Shown: positions 16,802 to 26,367, numbered from the stretch's first letter. The stretch: DNA of 64,000 nt from Bordetella ansorpii (GCF_900078315.1 NZ_FKBS01000017.1:525917-589916); one strand, 5' to 3'. Notes: generated by a model from the sequence alone, not told the origin. Made by a program: numbers and translations.

Positions 16802-16927
16802 GGGTAACTCCTGCGGAGGTTTGTTGTAGGTGCAGCGAAAGATCGGGCCGCGCCATCGGCTTTCCGCCCCTGCGTGGCGAGCAGGCCACGCAGGGGCATC
16901 GGCCATACGGCAGCCCCCGTACGAAAA

Positions 16928-17758
16928 TCAGCAGTGTTGCGGCCGGTCGCCGGCCGCCAGGCGTGCGGCGATCTGCGCCAGCACGTCGGGCAGGTCGCGG
17001 ATGGTGTCGATCAGGTAATGCGGCGCGGCGGTGTCCAGTTCGGCGCGGGCACGCTGGCGCGCGGCCTCGCGGCCGGCCTCGTCCAGCGCCTCGTATTCCT
17101 CCAGGGACAGTCCGGCGGCATTGCCCGACAGCAGCAGCCCCACCGTCCACATGCCGGCGCGGCGGCCTTCCTCGATGCCGGGCGCGGTGTCGTCGACCTT
17201 CACGCAGCCAGCCACGTCGGCCAGGCCCATCAGCACGACGTTGCGCAGCGCCATGCCGGGCGCGGGCCGCGCGCGCGGCACGTCGTCGCTGGCCACCACG
17301 CAGTCGGGCCGGATGCCCGCGGGCTCGGCGCCCTCGCGCACGTGGCGCATGACGACATCCGGATAGCCCGAGCACGAGCCCAGCTTCAGGCCCTGCGCGC
17401 GCAGCGTGCGCAGCACGTCGGCCGCGCCGGGAATGGGCGCGGAATACTGCGCCACCTTGGCCACCTGCATGGGCAGGAAGCGCTCGTAGATGGCGGTGAC
17501 GTCGTCATCGGTGGGCGTGCGGCCGAAACGTTCGCGGTACTGGCCGGCGATGCCGGGGTCGTTGCACAGCGTGCGGATGTGGTCCCACTTGCCCATGCCC
17601 ATCGGGCCGCGCGCCTGCTGCAGCGTGACGGTCATGCCGAACTCGGCGAAGGCATCGACGAACACGCGCGTGGGCGCGAAGGATCCGAAGTCCACCAGGG
17701 TGCCAGCCCAGTCGAAGATCACCGCCTCCAGGCGGACGGGCAGTTGCGTTTGGGTCAT
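16928..17758 (-). CDS. phnX: Phosphonoacetaldehyde hydrolase (phosphonatase)
   Basis: This HAD-superfamily enzyme of 276 residues splits the C-P bond of phosphonoacetaldehyde to acetaldehyde and phosphate. The nucleophile is Asp16 in DWAGT. Lys57 in MGMGKWDHI is the Schiff-base lysine that separates phosphonatases from other HAD enzymes. [10 protein letters not shown] and [19 protein letters not shown] give the remaining HAD motifs. Its usual partner, the transaminase PhnW, is not in the window. It lies 15 bp after the permease gene in an operon that ends with the FAD oxidoreductase. Confidence 0.95.
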   Translation of the reverse strand: MTQTQLPVRLEAVIFDWAGTLVDFGSFAPTRVFVDAFAEFGMTVTLQQARGPMGMGKWDHIRTLCNDPGIAGQYRERFGRTPTDDDVTAIYERFLPMQVAKVAQYSAPIPGAADVLRTLRAQGLKLGSCSGYPDVVMRHVREGAEPAGIRPDCVVASDDVPRARPAPGMALRNVVLMGLADVAGCVKVDDTAPGIEEGRRAGMWTVGLLLSGNAAGLSLEEYEALDEAGREAARQRARAELDTAAPHYLIDTIRDLPDVLAQIAARLAAGDRPQHC

Positions 17759-17773
17759 GTCAAAAAAGCCTTT

Positions 17774-19564
17774 TCAGGAAAGAGCCGGACGGCGCCAGGC
17801 CTGGCTGCGCGCCACCAGCGCGCGGCTGGCCAGGTGCAGCAGCAAGGCGGCCACGGCCGAGGTGGCCATGATGACCGTGCACATCGCCGCGGCCGGTCCG
17901 ATGAAACCCGCGTCGTCCATGTTCAGCACGGCCACTGAGGCCAGCACGGTTTGCGGGCTGTAGAGAAACACCACGGCCGACACGGTGGTCATGGCCGAAA
18001 TGAAGAGATAGCGGGCGGTGTCGATCACCGCGGGCAGGCACATCGGCAACGTGACGCGCAGGAAGGTGACGGGCGCCGGCACCTTCAGGGACGCCGATGC
18101 CGCCTCGAACTCCGGATCCAGCGCATTCAGCGCGGTGGTCGCCGTCAGGTGCGCGCTGGTGTAGAAGTGCACGACGGAGCACGCCACCAACAGGGCCATC
18201 GTGCCGTACAGCGGCGCCAGCGGATTGGCCGGATGATTGAAGAAGAAGATGTAGCCCAGGCCCAGCACCAGGCCGGGGACGGCCATGGGCGTCAGCGCCA
18301 GGGCGCGGGTCACGCCGCGCAAGGCCTGCGCCGGCCGGCGGCGCGCGGGCAGCTTCTCCAGCAGCCACGCCCCCGTGAACACCAACGCGGTGCCCAGTAC
18401 GGCCGTCCAGCACGCCATCTGGACGCTGTTGCGCCAGGCCAGCCAGCCGCCGCCGTCCATGTTGTCGAAGTCGTACGAACGCAGTCCCAGCGACAGGTTG
18501 TACGGCCACATCTTCACGAACGAGGCCCAGACCGCCACGCCGACGATGCCGACGATGACCAGCGCCAGCACGGCCAGCAGCGCCAGGAAGCCCGCGTCGC
18601 GGCCACGGTTGGGCCCGGGCGCATAGGGTTGGGCGCGGCCAGTGAGCGAGGCGCCGGCGCGCGCGCGCAGGTGGCGGTCGCACAGGAAGGTCAGTACCGC
18701 GGGCACCAGCAGCAGGATGCCGATGGCCGCTCCCTTGGCAAAATTCTGCTGCCCCACCACCGCCTTGTAGGCCTCCATGGCCAGCACGTTGTAGTCGCCG
18801 CCCACCACCTTGGGCACGCCGAAGTCGGTGACAGTCAGCGTGAACACCAGGCAGCAGGCCGAGAACACGGCGTAGCGCGTGCCGGGCAGGGTCACCGTCC
18901 AGAAGGTGCGCAGCGGGCCCGCGCCCATGGCGCGCGCCGCGTCGTACAGCCGGCCATCGGCCAGGCTCAGGCCCGTCAGCAGGATCATCAGCGCATGCGG
19001 GAAGGTGTAGAAGGCCTCGCCCACCACGATGCCCCAGAAGCCATAGATGGTCTGTCCTCCCGCCAGCGCCTTCAGCAAGCCCTGGTTGCCCAGCAGGTAG
19101 ATCAGGGCAATGCCCGGCAGCAGCGACGGCGCCAGCAGCGGCAACAGGGCCGCCAGCCGCAGCGCGCCCTTGCCCGGGATGCGGGTGCGCGCCAGGCCGT
19201 AGGCGTAGGCATAGGCGCACGGCACCACCAGCAGCACGGTGGTGGCGCCCACCATCAGGCTGCGGCCGACCATGCCCAGGAAGGCGGCGTCGGCGACGAT
19301 GTCCACGATCACGGCCGCGCCCGCCTCGCCGCCGAAGGCACGCAGCAGGATGGCGACCAGCGGCAAGGCCAGGAACAGCGCCAGCAGCAGCGCGTAGACC
19401 GACTGCCCGGCGGGCGTGCCCAGGCGCGAGGCCCAGCCTGGCAGCGGACGGCGGGCGGGAACCGCCCCGCCCTGCCCCGCCAGGGCAACAGGCTTCGATG
19501 CCGTGGCGCCTGCCATCAAGGGCGGCATGGGCGTGGCGTGCGCGGCGGGTTGGGAATCAAGCAT
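17774..19564 (-). CDS. 2-aminoethylphosphonate-type ABC transporter permease (fused two-domain)
   Basis: This inner-membrane permease has 596 residues and two homologous halves of about six spans each, joined by a cytoplasmic loop near residue 290. Each half carries an EAA-like ATPase-contact loop: DAARAMGAGPLRTFWTVTLP in the first and EFEAASASLKVPAPVTFLRV in the second. The fused form is usual for AEP and iron(III) importers. The ATG at 19564 overlaps the ATPase stop by 8 bp (ATGCTTGA). A much longer frame upstream is antisense to nothing real and overlaps the ATPase. Confidence 0.9.
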   Translation of the reverse strand: MLDSQPAAHATPMPPLMAGATASKPVALAGQGGAVPARRPLPGWASRLGTPAGQSVYALLLALFLALPLVAILLRAFGGEAGAAVIVDIVADAAFLGMVGRSLMVGATTVLLVVPCAYAYAYGLARTRIPGKGALRLAALLPLLAPSLLPGIALIYLLGNQGLLKALAGGQTIYGFWGIVVGEAFYTFPHALMILLTGLSLADGRLYDAARAMGAGPLRTFWTVTLPGTRYAVFSACCLVFTLTVTDFGVPKVVGGDYNVLAMEAYKAVVGQQNFAKGAAIGILLLVPAVLTFLCDRHLRARAGASLTGRAQPYAPGPNRGRDAGFLALLAVLALVIVGIVGVAVWASFVKMWPYNLSLGLRSYDFDNMDGGGWLAWRNSVQMACWTAVLGTALVFTGAWLLEKLPARRRPAQALRGVTRALALTPMAVPGLVLGLGYIFFFNHPANPLAPLYGTMALLVACSVVHFYTSAHLTATTALNALDPEFEAASASLKVPAPVTFLRVTLPMCLPAVIDTARYLFISAMTTVSAVVFLYSPQTVLASVAVLNMDDAGFIGPAAAMCTVIMATSAVAALLLHLASRALVARSQAWRRPALS

Positions 19565-20633
19565 AGGCACGGAGCGCATCCTGCGGCAGTTCCACCCAGC
19601 AACGGCCGGCGGCATGGGCGTCCAGCAGGGCGTCCCCGGTTTCGCTGGAGACGATGGACTGCAGCGTGGTGCCCGGCATGCCCTCGGGCCGCAGGGACAT
19701 GCGATAGCCACGGCCCAGGAATACGCCGTCCAGCACCTCGGCCAGCAGCGCATTGGCCACGCCGTCGGGCCTGGCCGCCGTGACGCGCACGGCCTCCGGG
19801 CGCAGGAACAGGCGGCCCGCGCCATCGGCCAGGGGATGGTCCACGGCCAATACGTGCCGGCCCACGCGGGCGCGGTGCGCCTCGACGCGTTCGTAAGGCA
19901 GCCAGTTGGCCTCGCCCACGAAATCGGCGATGAAGGCCGAGGCCGGCGTGCGGTAGAGTTCGCGCGGCGTGCCGACCTGCTCGATCACGCCGGCATTCAT
20001 GACGGCGATGCGGTCGGCCATCACCATGGCCTCTTCCTGGTCGTGCGTGACCATCAGCGTGGTGATGGACAGGCGGCGTTGCAAGGCGCGCAGTTCGGTG
20101 CGCAGGTGGTCGCGCACGCGCGCGTCCAGGGCCGACATGGGTTCGTCCAGCAGCAGCAGGGACGGCGACGGCGCCAGGGCGCGCGCCAGCGCCACGCGCT
20201 GCTGCTGGCCCCCGGAGATCTGGCCAGGATACTTGCCGGCGATGCCGGCCAGGCCGACCATTTCCAGCATTTCCTCAACGCGGGCGGCGACCCGGGCGCG
20301 CTGGCCCAGCCGGCCACTGAGCCCGTAGGCCACGTTCTGCGCGACGGTCAGGTTGGGAAACAGCGCATAGGACTGGAACAGGATGCCGTAGTCGCGCGCC
20401 TGCGGCGGCGCCTGCGAGATGTCGCGCCCGCTGAGCACGATGGCGCCGCTGTCCTGCTGCTCCAGGCCGGCGATGGCGCGCAGCAGCGTGGTCTTGCCGC
20501 AGCCCGACGGCCCCAGCAGGCAGACCAGCTCACCCGCCTGGATGTCCAGCGATACGTCGGACAGCGCGCGATGCGCCCCGTAATGCTTGACGAGATTGCG
20601 CACCGAAAGGAACGCCTGCTCGGGAATTGCCAT
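19557..20633 (-). CDS. 2-aminoethylphosphonate-type ABC transporter ATP-binding protein
   Basis: This 358-residue ATPase is the first gene of the phosphonate operon. Walker A GPSGCGKTT is at residues 41-49, the signature SGGQQQR at 140-146, and Walker B LLLLDEP at 159-165. A TOBE-like C-terminal domain (about residues 240-350) includes GRLFLRPEAVRV. AGGAG lies before the ATG at 20633. The length and C-terminal domain match the CUT1/Fbp/PhnT group, so specificity for aminoethylphosphonate is drawn from the neighbouring genes. Confidence 0.9.
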   Translation of the reverse strand: MAIPEQAFLSVRNLVKHYGAHRALSDVSLDIQAGELVCLLGPSGCGKTTLLRAIAGLEQQDSGAIVLSGRDISQAPPQARDYGILFQSYALFPNLTVAQNVAYGLSGRLGQRARVAARVEEMLEMVGLAGIAGKYPGQISGGQQQRVALARALAPSPSLLLLDEPMSALDARVRDHLRTELRALQRRLSITTLMVTHDQEEAMVMADRIAVMNAGVIEQVGTPRELYRTPASAFIADFVGEANWLPYERVEAHRARVGRHVLAVDHPLADGAGRLFLRPEAVRVTAARPDGVANALLAEVLDGVFLGRGYRMSLRPEGMPGTTLQSIVSSETGDALLDAHAAGRCWVELPQDALRAYA

Positions 20634-20694
20634 GACGTCTCCTTTGGGCCTGGACAAGTACCCAGGCAGTATCGGAGGCGCGCATGCACCATTT

Positions 20695-20720
20695 ATTACA
20701 CATATCAAAAATGCAGTAAT
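20695..20720. promoter_or_regulatory. Candidate LysR operator between the phosphonate operon and its regulator
   Basis: ATTAC (20695-20699) and GTAAT (20716-20720) form an inverted repeat with 16 bp between, in an AT-rich part of the 151 bp divergent region. The size and position fit a LysR-type site serving both promoters. No strong -35/-10 pair stands out. Confidence 0.35.
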
Positions 20721-20784
20721 GAAAACATCAAGGAATTTTGGTGAACTGGCCGGTCCCTGATTTTTTGCGAAGGCTTCGCGCGCC

Positions 20785-21660
20785 GTGCTGGTCGCTGAAC
20801 TGAAATCCTTCTATGCCGTGGCGCGCTGCGGCACTGTCACCAAGGCCGCCGCCCAGCTGGGCGTCAGCCAGCCCACCGTAACCGCCCAGCTACGCCAGTT
20901 GGAGTCGCGCTATGGCGTCGAACTGTTCCACCGCCAGGGCCGGGGACTGCACCTGTCCGAGGCCGGCCGCCGGCTGATGCCCCAGGTGGAAAAGCTGGTG
21001 CAGCAGGAAACCGAGATCGAATTCCGCCTGCGCGACGCCAGCGACCTGCGCGAAGGGCTGCTGCGCATCGGCGCCACAGGCCCCTTCTACATCATGGAGA
21101 CCGTGCAGCGCTACAACCAGCGTTATCCGGGAGTGGATCTGGTGCTGACCATCGGCAATTCGCAGTCGATGTTGCAGGCGCTTCATGACTACCGTATTGA
21201 AGTCGCCACCTCGTCCTACCTGATGCAGGACGCCCACCTGTATCACCGCCAGATCGCCAGCGATCCGCTGCGCATCGTGGTGCACCGCAGCCATCCGCTG
21301 GCCAGCCGCAAAGAGGCCAGCCTGCAGGACCTCGCGCACTATACCTTGCTGTTACGGGAACCTGGCTCCATGACCCGGCAACTAACCGAACAGGCGTTGC
21401 AGGAAGCGGGGGTCGCCCCCAAGCGGGTGCTGGAGATCGGCAGCCGCGAATCCATCCGGCAGGCCGTCCTGTTCAACCTCGGGATCAGCCTGATTCCGAG
21501 CCGCGAGATTCCCGCGCATACTGAGCTGGCCACGCTGGCCGTGGCAGGCGCTGAAATCCTGATGCACGAATATCTCTATTGCCTGCGCGAGCGGCAGCCC
21601 GCGCAGTTGATCGCCCGCTTCCTGGAAATGGCTCCCGCCGCCACCACGGGTACGGGCTGA
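20785..21660 (+). CDS. LysR family transcriptional regulator of the phosphonate locus
   Basis: This regulator of 291 residues has an N-terminal helix-turn-helix, SFYAVARCGTVTKAAAQLGVSQPTVTAQLRQLE, and a co-inducer domain from about residue 90. It starts with GTG at 20785 (read MLVAELKSFY); no better ATG is in frame upstream. It diverges from the five-gene import and catabolic operon and is followed 11 bp later by the PhnZ-like gene, so it probably controls both. The effector is presumably an aminophosphonate or its product (inference). Confidence 0.87.
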   Translation: MLVAELKSFYAVARCGTVTKAAAQLGVSQPTVTAQLRQLESRYGVELFHRQGRGLHLSEAGRRLMPQVEKLVQQETEIEFRLRDASDLREGLLRIGATGPFYIMETVQRYNQRYPGVDLVLTIGNSQSMLQALHDYRIEVATSSYLMQDAHLYHRQIASDPLRIVVHRSHPLASRKEASLQDLAHYTLLLREPGSMTRQLTEQALQEAGVAPKRVLEIGSRESIRQAVLFNLGISLIPSREIPAHTELATLAVAGAEILMHEYLYCLRERQPAQLIARFLEMAPAATTGTG

Positions 21661-21671
21661 AAGGAGCGATC

Positions 21672-22235
21672 ATGGCCCTGAGCCTGAGCGACATCGAACG
21701 GGTTTTCCTCGAGCGCGGCCACCGTGCCTACGACGGCGAACCGGTCAGCCACCTGAAGCACGCCCTGCAGACGGCCACGCTGGCCGAGCAGAACGGCGCC
21801 ACGCCCGAATTGGTGACGGCCTGCCTGCTGCACGACCTGGGCCACTTGCTGGCGGATCATCCCGACACCCCGACCCTGGCCGGCATCGACGACAAGCACC
21901 AGTATTTCGTGCTGCCGTTCCTGCGCGGGCTGTTCGGCAGCGGCGTGCTGGAGCCGATCCGGCTGCACGTCGAGGCCAAGCGTTATCTCGGCTTCGTCGA
22001 ACCGGGCTATCTGTCATTGCTGTCGGAGGATTCGCGCCGCAGCCTGGCGCTGCAAGGCGGCAGCTTCGATGCCGTGCAGGCCACCGATTTCGCCGCCCTC
22101 CCCGGCGCGCCGGACGCGATCCGGCTACGCCGCTGGGACGACATGGCGAAATCGCCGACCATGTCGACGGGATCACTGAATTACTTCCTGGGCGTGGCGG
22201 AAGGCATCGCGCGCGTGGCGGTGGCCCACCGGTAG
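21672..22235 (+). CDS. PhnZ-like HD-domain oxygenase
   Basis: This 187-residue protein belongs to the phosphonate-associated HD group. Known PhnZ is a mixed-valence di-iron oxygenase that cleaves 2-amino-1-hydroxyethylphosphonate to glycine and phosphate. The expected ligands can be traced: His30, His54-Asp55 (LLHDLGH), His76, His99 and Asp156. Tyr20 and Glu23, in AYDGEPVSHLKH, stand where PhnZ has its substrate-gating Tyr and Glu. AAGGAG precedes the ATG at 21672. It is co-directional with the LysR gene. The partner hydroxylase PhnY is not in the window, so the real substrate may be supplied elsewhere or differ. Confidence 0.85.
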   Translation: MALSLSDIERVFLERGHRAYDGEPVSHLKHALQTATLAEQNGATPELVTACLLHDLGHLLADHPDTPTLAGIDDKHQYFVLPFLRGLFGSGVLEPIRLHVEAKRYLGFVEPGYLSLLSEDSRRSLALQGGSFDAVQATDFAALPGAPDAIRLRRWDDMAKSPTMSTGSLNYFLGVAEGIARVAVAHR

Positions 22236-22295
22236 CACGGCGGCATTGCGCCAGGCGGCGCCCGTCAGCACGACGTCGCCACCGCTGGCCTGGAC

Positions 22296-23159
22296 TCAGC
22301 CCTTGGCCACCGGCCGGCTGGGATCCGCCACCCATTCGCTCCACGAGCCCGGATACAGGCGCGAACCGCCCAACCCGGCCATTTCCATGGCCAGCAGATT
22401 GTGGCAGGCCGAAATGCCCGAGCCGCATTGGTGCACGATGGATTCCGGCGCACGGCCCGCCAGCAGCGTGTCGAACTCGGCGCGTAGTTGCGCGGGCGCC
22501 TTGAAGCGGCCGTCGGCCTCCAGGTTCTCGCTGTTGGGCCGATTCAGCGCGCCCGGAATGTGGCCAGCCACCGGGTCGATGGGCTCGGTCTCGCCGCGAT
22601 AGCGGTTGGCCGCGCGCGCGTCGATCAGCGAGAAGGCGGGCTTGTCGATGTTGGCCAACACGGCCTGCACGTCCACGGTGCCGGCCAGCGGCTTGCCAGC
22701 CTTGGCGTCCGCCAACGGCGCCAGCGGCGCGGCGGGCCCCGCCTGCACCGGCAGCCCGGCGGCGTTCCAGGCCTGCCAGCCCCCGTCCAGCACCACCACC
22801 CGATCGTGTCCGATCCAGCGCAGCATCCACCACAGGTGCGCGGCGAACGTGCCGCCGCTGGCGTCGTACGCCGCCACCAGCGTCTCGGGACGCACGCCGT
22901 GCGCGGCCATCAGGCCGGCGAAACGGTCCCGCTCGGGCAGCGGATGGCGGCCGTTGGCGCCGGTCTTGGGCGCGCACAACTCGGTTTCATGGTCCAGGAA
23001 GCGCGCGCCCGGCACGTGGCCCGGTTCGAAGGCGCGGCGGCCAGCGGTGGCGTCCATCAGGTCGTGGCGCACGTCGAAGATGCGCAGCGCGCCGGCATCG
23101 AGGTCGCCGGCATCGACGCGCGCGGCCAGATCAGTGGCCGAGATCAGAGGGGTCGTCAT
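22296..23159 (-). CDS. Sulfurtransferase with two rhodanese domains
   Basis: This cytosolic enzyme has 287 residues. The N-terminal inactive rhodanese domain (to about residue 140) contains RRAFEPGHVPGARFLDHE. The C-terminal catalytic domain has Cys245 in CGSGIS, a loop closer to 3-mercaptopyruvate sulfurtransferase (CGSGVT) than to thiosulfate sulfurtransferase (CRKGVT). It probably transfers sulfur from 3-mercaptopyruvate to thiol acceptors or cyanide. The ATG at 23159 (MTTPLISATDL) is chosen over one ten codons upstream because homology starts there. It converges with the PhnZ-like gene. Confidence 0.9.
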   Translation of the reverse strand: MTTPLISATDLAARVDAGDLDAGALRIFDVRHDLMDATAGRRAFEPGHVPGARFLDHETELCAPKTGANGRHPLPERDRFAGLMAAHGVRPETLVAAYDASGGTFAAHLWWMLRWIGHDRVVVLDGGWQAWNAAGLPVQAGPAAPLAPLADAKAGKPLAGTVDVQAVLANIDKPAFSLIDARAANRYRGETEPIDPVAGHIPGALNRPNSENLEADGRFKAPAQLRAEFDTLLAGRAPESIVHQCGSGISACHNLLAMEMAGLGGSRLYPGSWSEWVADPSRPVAKG

Positions 23160-23246
23160 GGGAAGGGCTCCGAGGAAGGACTGCCGCAAGCCTGGCGAGC
23201 AGGCTGGCTCATTGCAGCAGTGTATCCAGATCGGCCGTCCGGCCGT

Positions 23247-24122
23247 CTATTTCGACTTCGTCCGAGCCGGCGCCGCCACCGGCTCGCGCATCGTGCGCCA
23301 CACCGACAGCAGCCCCGCGCAGATGATCATGCCCATGCCGGCCCAGGCGAACTCGTCCAGCGTATCGCCCCAGAACCCCATGCCGATCAGCGCGGCAAAG
23401 ATGATGGTGGTGTATTGCAGCGCCGCCGTCAGCAGCGCCGAGCCGTGGCCGAAGGCGCGCGTCAGCGCCAACTGGCCGAACATGCCGGCGGTGCCTACGC
23501 CCACCAGCGACAGATAGCCTCGCCAGTCGGCATCGCCCCAACCGCCGATGAACAGGCCCACCATGCTGCTGACGCACACGCCCACCGAGAAGAACAGCAC
23601 GGTGCGCCACTCGGGTTCGCCGATGCGGCCCAGTTGGCGGATCTGCATCATGGCCACGGCAGACATGGCGCCAGCCACCAGGCCGGCCGCGGCGGCCATC
23701 CACTGGTCTTCACCGATGCTGGGCCGCAGCACCGCGATGACGCCGAAGAAGCCGATGGCCACGGCCATGATGCGCACGGGGTCGCGCTGCGCCCCGCCCC
23801 AGCCCAGCATGTAACAGGCGATGAACAGCGGCGCCGTGTAGTTCAGGCTGGTGGCGGTGGCCAGCGGCAGGTGCGAGACGGCGTAGAAACCCATCCACAT
23901 GGACGTGACGCCGGCCAGATTGCGCCACAGGTGCAGGCGCCAGCTGGTGGGGATGATGGATTGCCGTGCCGCGCGGGCCCACAGCAACAGCAGCACCACC
24001 GACGGCAGGCCGCGAAAGAGAATCACCTGCGGCAGCGTGGCGCCGTGATCGACGCCCAGCTTCACGAAGGACCCCATGACGGCGAACATCGCGGACGCCA
24101 ACAACATCCAAAGAGCCTGCAT
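23247..24122 (-). CDS. DMT family transporter (EamA)
   Basis: This inner-membrane carrier of 291 residues has ten predicted spans in two EamA repeats. The first repeat includes [19 protein letters not shown] and [22 protein letters not shown], and the second [28 protein letters not shown]. Such proteins export or import amino acids and other metabolites; the substrate here is unknown. It sits after the sulfurtransferase gene on the same strand with no clear operon partner. It diverges from htpX with 152 bp between. Confidence 0.88.
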   Translation of the reverse strand: MQALWMLLASAMFAVMGSFVKLGVDHGATLPQVILFRGLPSVVLLLLWARAARQSIIPTSWRLHLWRNLAGVTSMWMGFYAVSHLPLATATSLNYTAPLFIACYMLGWGGAQRDPVRIMAVAIGFFGVIAVLRPSIGEDQWMAAAAGLVAGAMSAVAMMQIRQLGRIGEPEWRTVLFFSVGVCVSSMVGLFIGGWGDADWRGYLSLVGVGTAGMFGQLALTRAFGHGSALLTAALQYTTIIFAALIGMGFWGDTLDEFAWAGMGMIICAGLLSVWRTMREPVAAPARTKSK

Positions 24123-24143
24123 GGGGCCAACCGCCAGGGAATA

Positions 24144-24171
24144 TTGAAATAAGGGAAAGCGATACTATACT
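24144..24171 (+). promoter_or_regulatory. Promoter for htpX
   Basis: The -35 TTGAAA (24144-24149), a 16 bp spacer and the -10 TATACT (24166-24171) lie about 100 bp before the htpX start in an otherwise GC-rich region. Heat-shock (sigma-32) control is common for htpX, but no clear sigma-32 element is seen. Confidence 0.5.
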
Positions 24172-24274
24172 CCCCCTCGAAAGGCCAGCCTCCAGCAGCC
24201 CGGTTCCGCGGGGAACCCGGCGCCGGACAGGCCGTCCAACCGGGTCACTCCGCTCGCAGAGGAATACAAGAAAC

Positions 24275-25156
24275 ATGAAGCGCATTTTCCTGTTCATCAT
24301 CACCAACCTCGCGGTCATGGTCGTGCTGTCGGCCACGCTGCGTATCCTGGGGGTGGATCGTTACATCACCGCCCAGGGCCTGAACGTCCAGGCGCTGCTG
24401 ATCTTCTCGGTGGTGGTCGGTTTCACGGGTGCGATCATCTCGCTGCTGATCAGCAAACCCGTGGCCAAGTGGAGCACCGGGGCACGGGTCATCGACCCCA
24501 ACGCCCCCGCCAGCCACCGCGAAGCCTGGCTGGTGGAAACCGTGCACCAGTTGGCCGACCGCGCCGGCATCGGCCGCCCCGAAGTCGCCATCTACGAAGG
24601 CGAGCCCAATGCGTTCGCCACCGGCGCCTTCAAGAACGACTCGCTGGTCGCCGTGTCCACCGGACTGCTGGAGAGCATGACCGAAGAGGAAGTGGCGGCG
24701 GTGCTGGGCCACGAGGTCGCGCACATCGCCAACGGCGACATGGTCACGCTCACGCTGATCCAGGGCGTGGTGAACACGTTCGTGGTGTTCCTGGCGCGCG
24801 TGGTGGGCTACTTCATCGACAAGGCGATTTTCAAGAATGAACGCGGCGTGGGCCCCGGCTACTACATCACGGTGCTGGTCTGTGAAATCATCTTCGGCAT
24901 CCTGGCCTCGATCATCGTGGCCTGGTTCTCGCGCCAGCGCGAATACCGCGCCGATGCCGGCTCGGCCCACCTGATGGGCTCGCGCGAGCCGATGATCCGC
25001 GCCCTGGCCCGCCTGGGCGGCCTGGAGCCGGGCGACCTGCCCAAGTCGTTCCAGGCTTCGGGCATCACCGCCAAGGGCGGCATCGCCGCGCTGTTCGCCT
25101 CGCACCCGCCCATCCAGAACCGCATCGCGGCGCTGCAACAGAACCGCGTGGGCTGA
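24275..25156 (+). CDS. htpX: Membrane zinc metalloprotease HtpX
   Basis: This M48B protease degrades misfolded inner-membrane proteins alongside FtsH. It has 293 residues. Two N-terminal spans (residues about 4-24 and 38-58) precede the catalytic domain. The zinc motif HEVAH is at residues 146-150, followed by two further spans and the third-ligand region [14 protein letters not shown]. The C-terminus has [14 protein letters not shown], also typical. A sigma-70-type promoter lies upstream and a strong bidirectional terminator downstream, so it is monocistronic. Confidence 0.97.
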   Translation: MKRIFLFIITNLAVMVVLSATLRILGVDRYITAQGLNVQALLIFSVVVGFTGAIISLLISKPVAKWSTGARVIDPNAPASHREAWLVETVHQLADRAGIGRPEVAIYEGEPNAFATGAFKNDSLVAVSTGLLESMTEEEVAAVLGHEVAHIANGDMVTLTLIQGVVNTFVVFLARVVGYFIDKAIFKNERGVGPGYYITVLVCEIIFGILASIIVAWFSRQREYRADAGSAHLMGSREPMIRALARLGGLEPGDLPKSFQASGITAKGGIAALFASHPPIQNRIAALQQNRVG

Positions 25157-25208
25157 TCGCCCTGCCCGTGATGGCTGCCTGGGCGGCCGTCACCGCCAGC
25201 AAGAAAAC

Positions 25209-25246
25209 CGGGCCGGACTGCACCCTGCAGTCCGGCCCGATTTTTT
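25209..25246. terminator. Bidirectional terminator between htpX and the quinone oxidoreductase
   Basis: CGGGCCGGACTGCA (25209-25222), a CCC loop and TGCAGTCCGGCCCG (25226-25239) make a perfect 14 bp stem followed by ATTTTTT. On the minus strand it is followed by GTTTTC, so it can serve both convergent genes. Confidence 0.88.
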
Positions 25247-25294
25247 GTGCCCCGCGCCCGGCGACGACCGCCGCCGGACGGGGATGCACCGGGA

Positions 25295-26284
25295 TCAACC
25301 CAGCGTCAGCACCGTGGCGCCCGTGGTCTTGCGGCCTTCCAGCGCGGTCTGCGCCTGGCCGGCCTGCTCCAGCGTGTAGCGCTGGTCGATGCGGACCTCG
25401 ATCTTCTTCCTGGTCACCAGGCCGAACATCTCGTCGGCGGCGGCCTTCAGCTTTTCCGGGGTGTTGACGTGCAGGCCCAGCGAGGGGCGCGTCAGGTACA
25501 GGCAGCCCTTCTGGTTCAGTTGGCCCACGTTCACGCCCGTGACCGGACCCGAGGCATTGCCGAAGCTGACCATCAGGCCGCGCGGCTCCAGGCAGTCCAG
25601 CGAGGTTTCCCAGGTGTCCTTGCCCACGCCGTCGTACACCACCGGGACTTTCTTGCCCTGGGTCAGTTCCAACACGCGCTCGGCGACGTTCTCGTGCGAG
25701 TAGTCGATGGTTTCCCAGGCGCCGTTGGCGCGCGCCAGCTCGGCCTTCTCGGGGCTGGACACCGTGCCGATCAGCTTCACGCCCAGGGCGCGGGCCCATT
25801 GGCAGGCGATCAGGCCCACGCCGCCCGCGGCCGCGTGGAACAGGATGGTTTCGCCGCCTTGCAGGCGATAGGTCTGGCGGAACAGGTATTGCACCGTCAG
25901 GCCCTTGAGCATCAGCGCGGCGGCGTCTTCGAAATCGACGCCGCGCGGCAGCTTGACGACCTGCGCGGCCGGCACGTTGCGCGCTTCGGCGTAGGCGCCC
26001 AGCGGGCTCTGGCCGTAGGCCACGCGATCGCCCACCTTCAGGTGGCCGACTTCGGCGCCGATGGCCTCGACCACGCCGGCCGCCTCGAATCCCAGGCCGT
26101 GCGGCAGCGGATGCGGATACAGGCCGGTGCGGTAGTAGATGTCGATGAAGTTCAGGCCGATGGCATGCTGGCGGATGGTGACTTCGTTGGGCGCGGGCGC
26201 GGGCACCTCGACCTCGGCGACCTTCAGGACTTCCGGTCCGCCGTGCTGTTCGATTCGGACTGCCTTGACGAGCTTGCTGGCCAT
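25295..26284 (-). CDS. NADPH:quinone oxidoreductase (zinc-independent MDR family)
   Basis: This soluble oxidoreductase of 329 residues has an N-terminal GroES-like domain with AIGLNFIDIYYRTGLYP and the GLGFEAAGVVEAIG motif. The Rossmann domain has the cofactor loop HAAAGGVGLIACQWARALG at about residues 150-168. No catalytic zinc cysteines are seen, as in Qor/zeta-crystallin proteins that reduce quinones with NADPH. It ends close to the shared terminator with htpX and appears to be monocistronic. Confidence 0.93.
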   Translation of the reverse strand: MASKLVKAVRIEQHGGPEVLKVAEVEVPAPAPNEVTIRQHAIGLNFIDIYYRTGLYPHPLPHGLGFEAAGVVEAIGAEVGHLKVGDRVAYGQSPLGAYAEARNVPAAQVVKLPRGVDFEDAAALMLKGLTVQYLFRQTYRLQGGETILFHAAAGGVGLIACQWARALGVKLIGTVSSPEKAELARANGAWETIDYSHENVAERVLELTQGKKVPVVYDGVGKDTWETSLDCLEPRGLMVSFGNASGPVTGVNVGQLNQKGCLYLTRPSLGLHVNTPEKLKAAADEMFGLVTRKKIEVRIDQRYTLEQAGQAQTALEGRKTTGATVLTLG

Positions 26285-26367
26285 GCCGGCCTCCTTTCTT
26301 TTATTACGGATGCAATGAACGAAACCCAGGGCCCGCGACAGGGGCCAAGGGAAGAAATGACGAAGAC

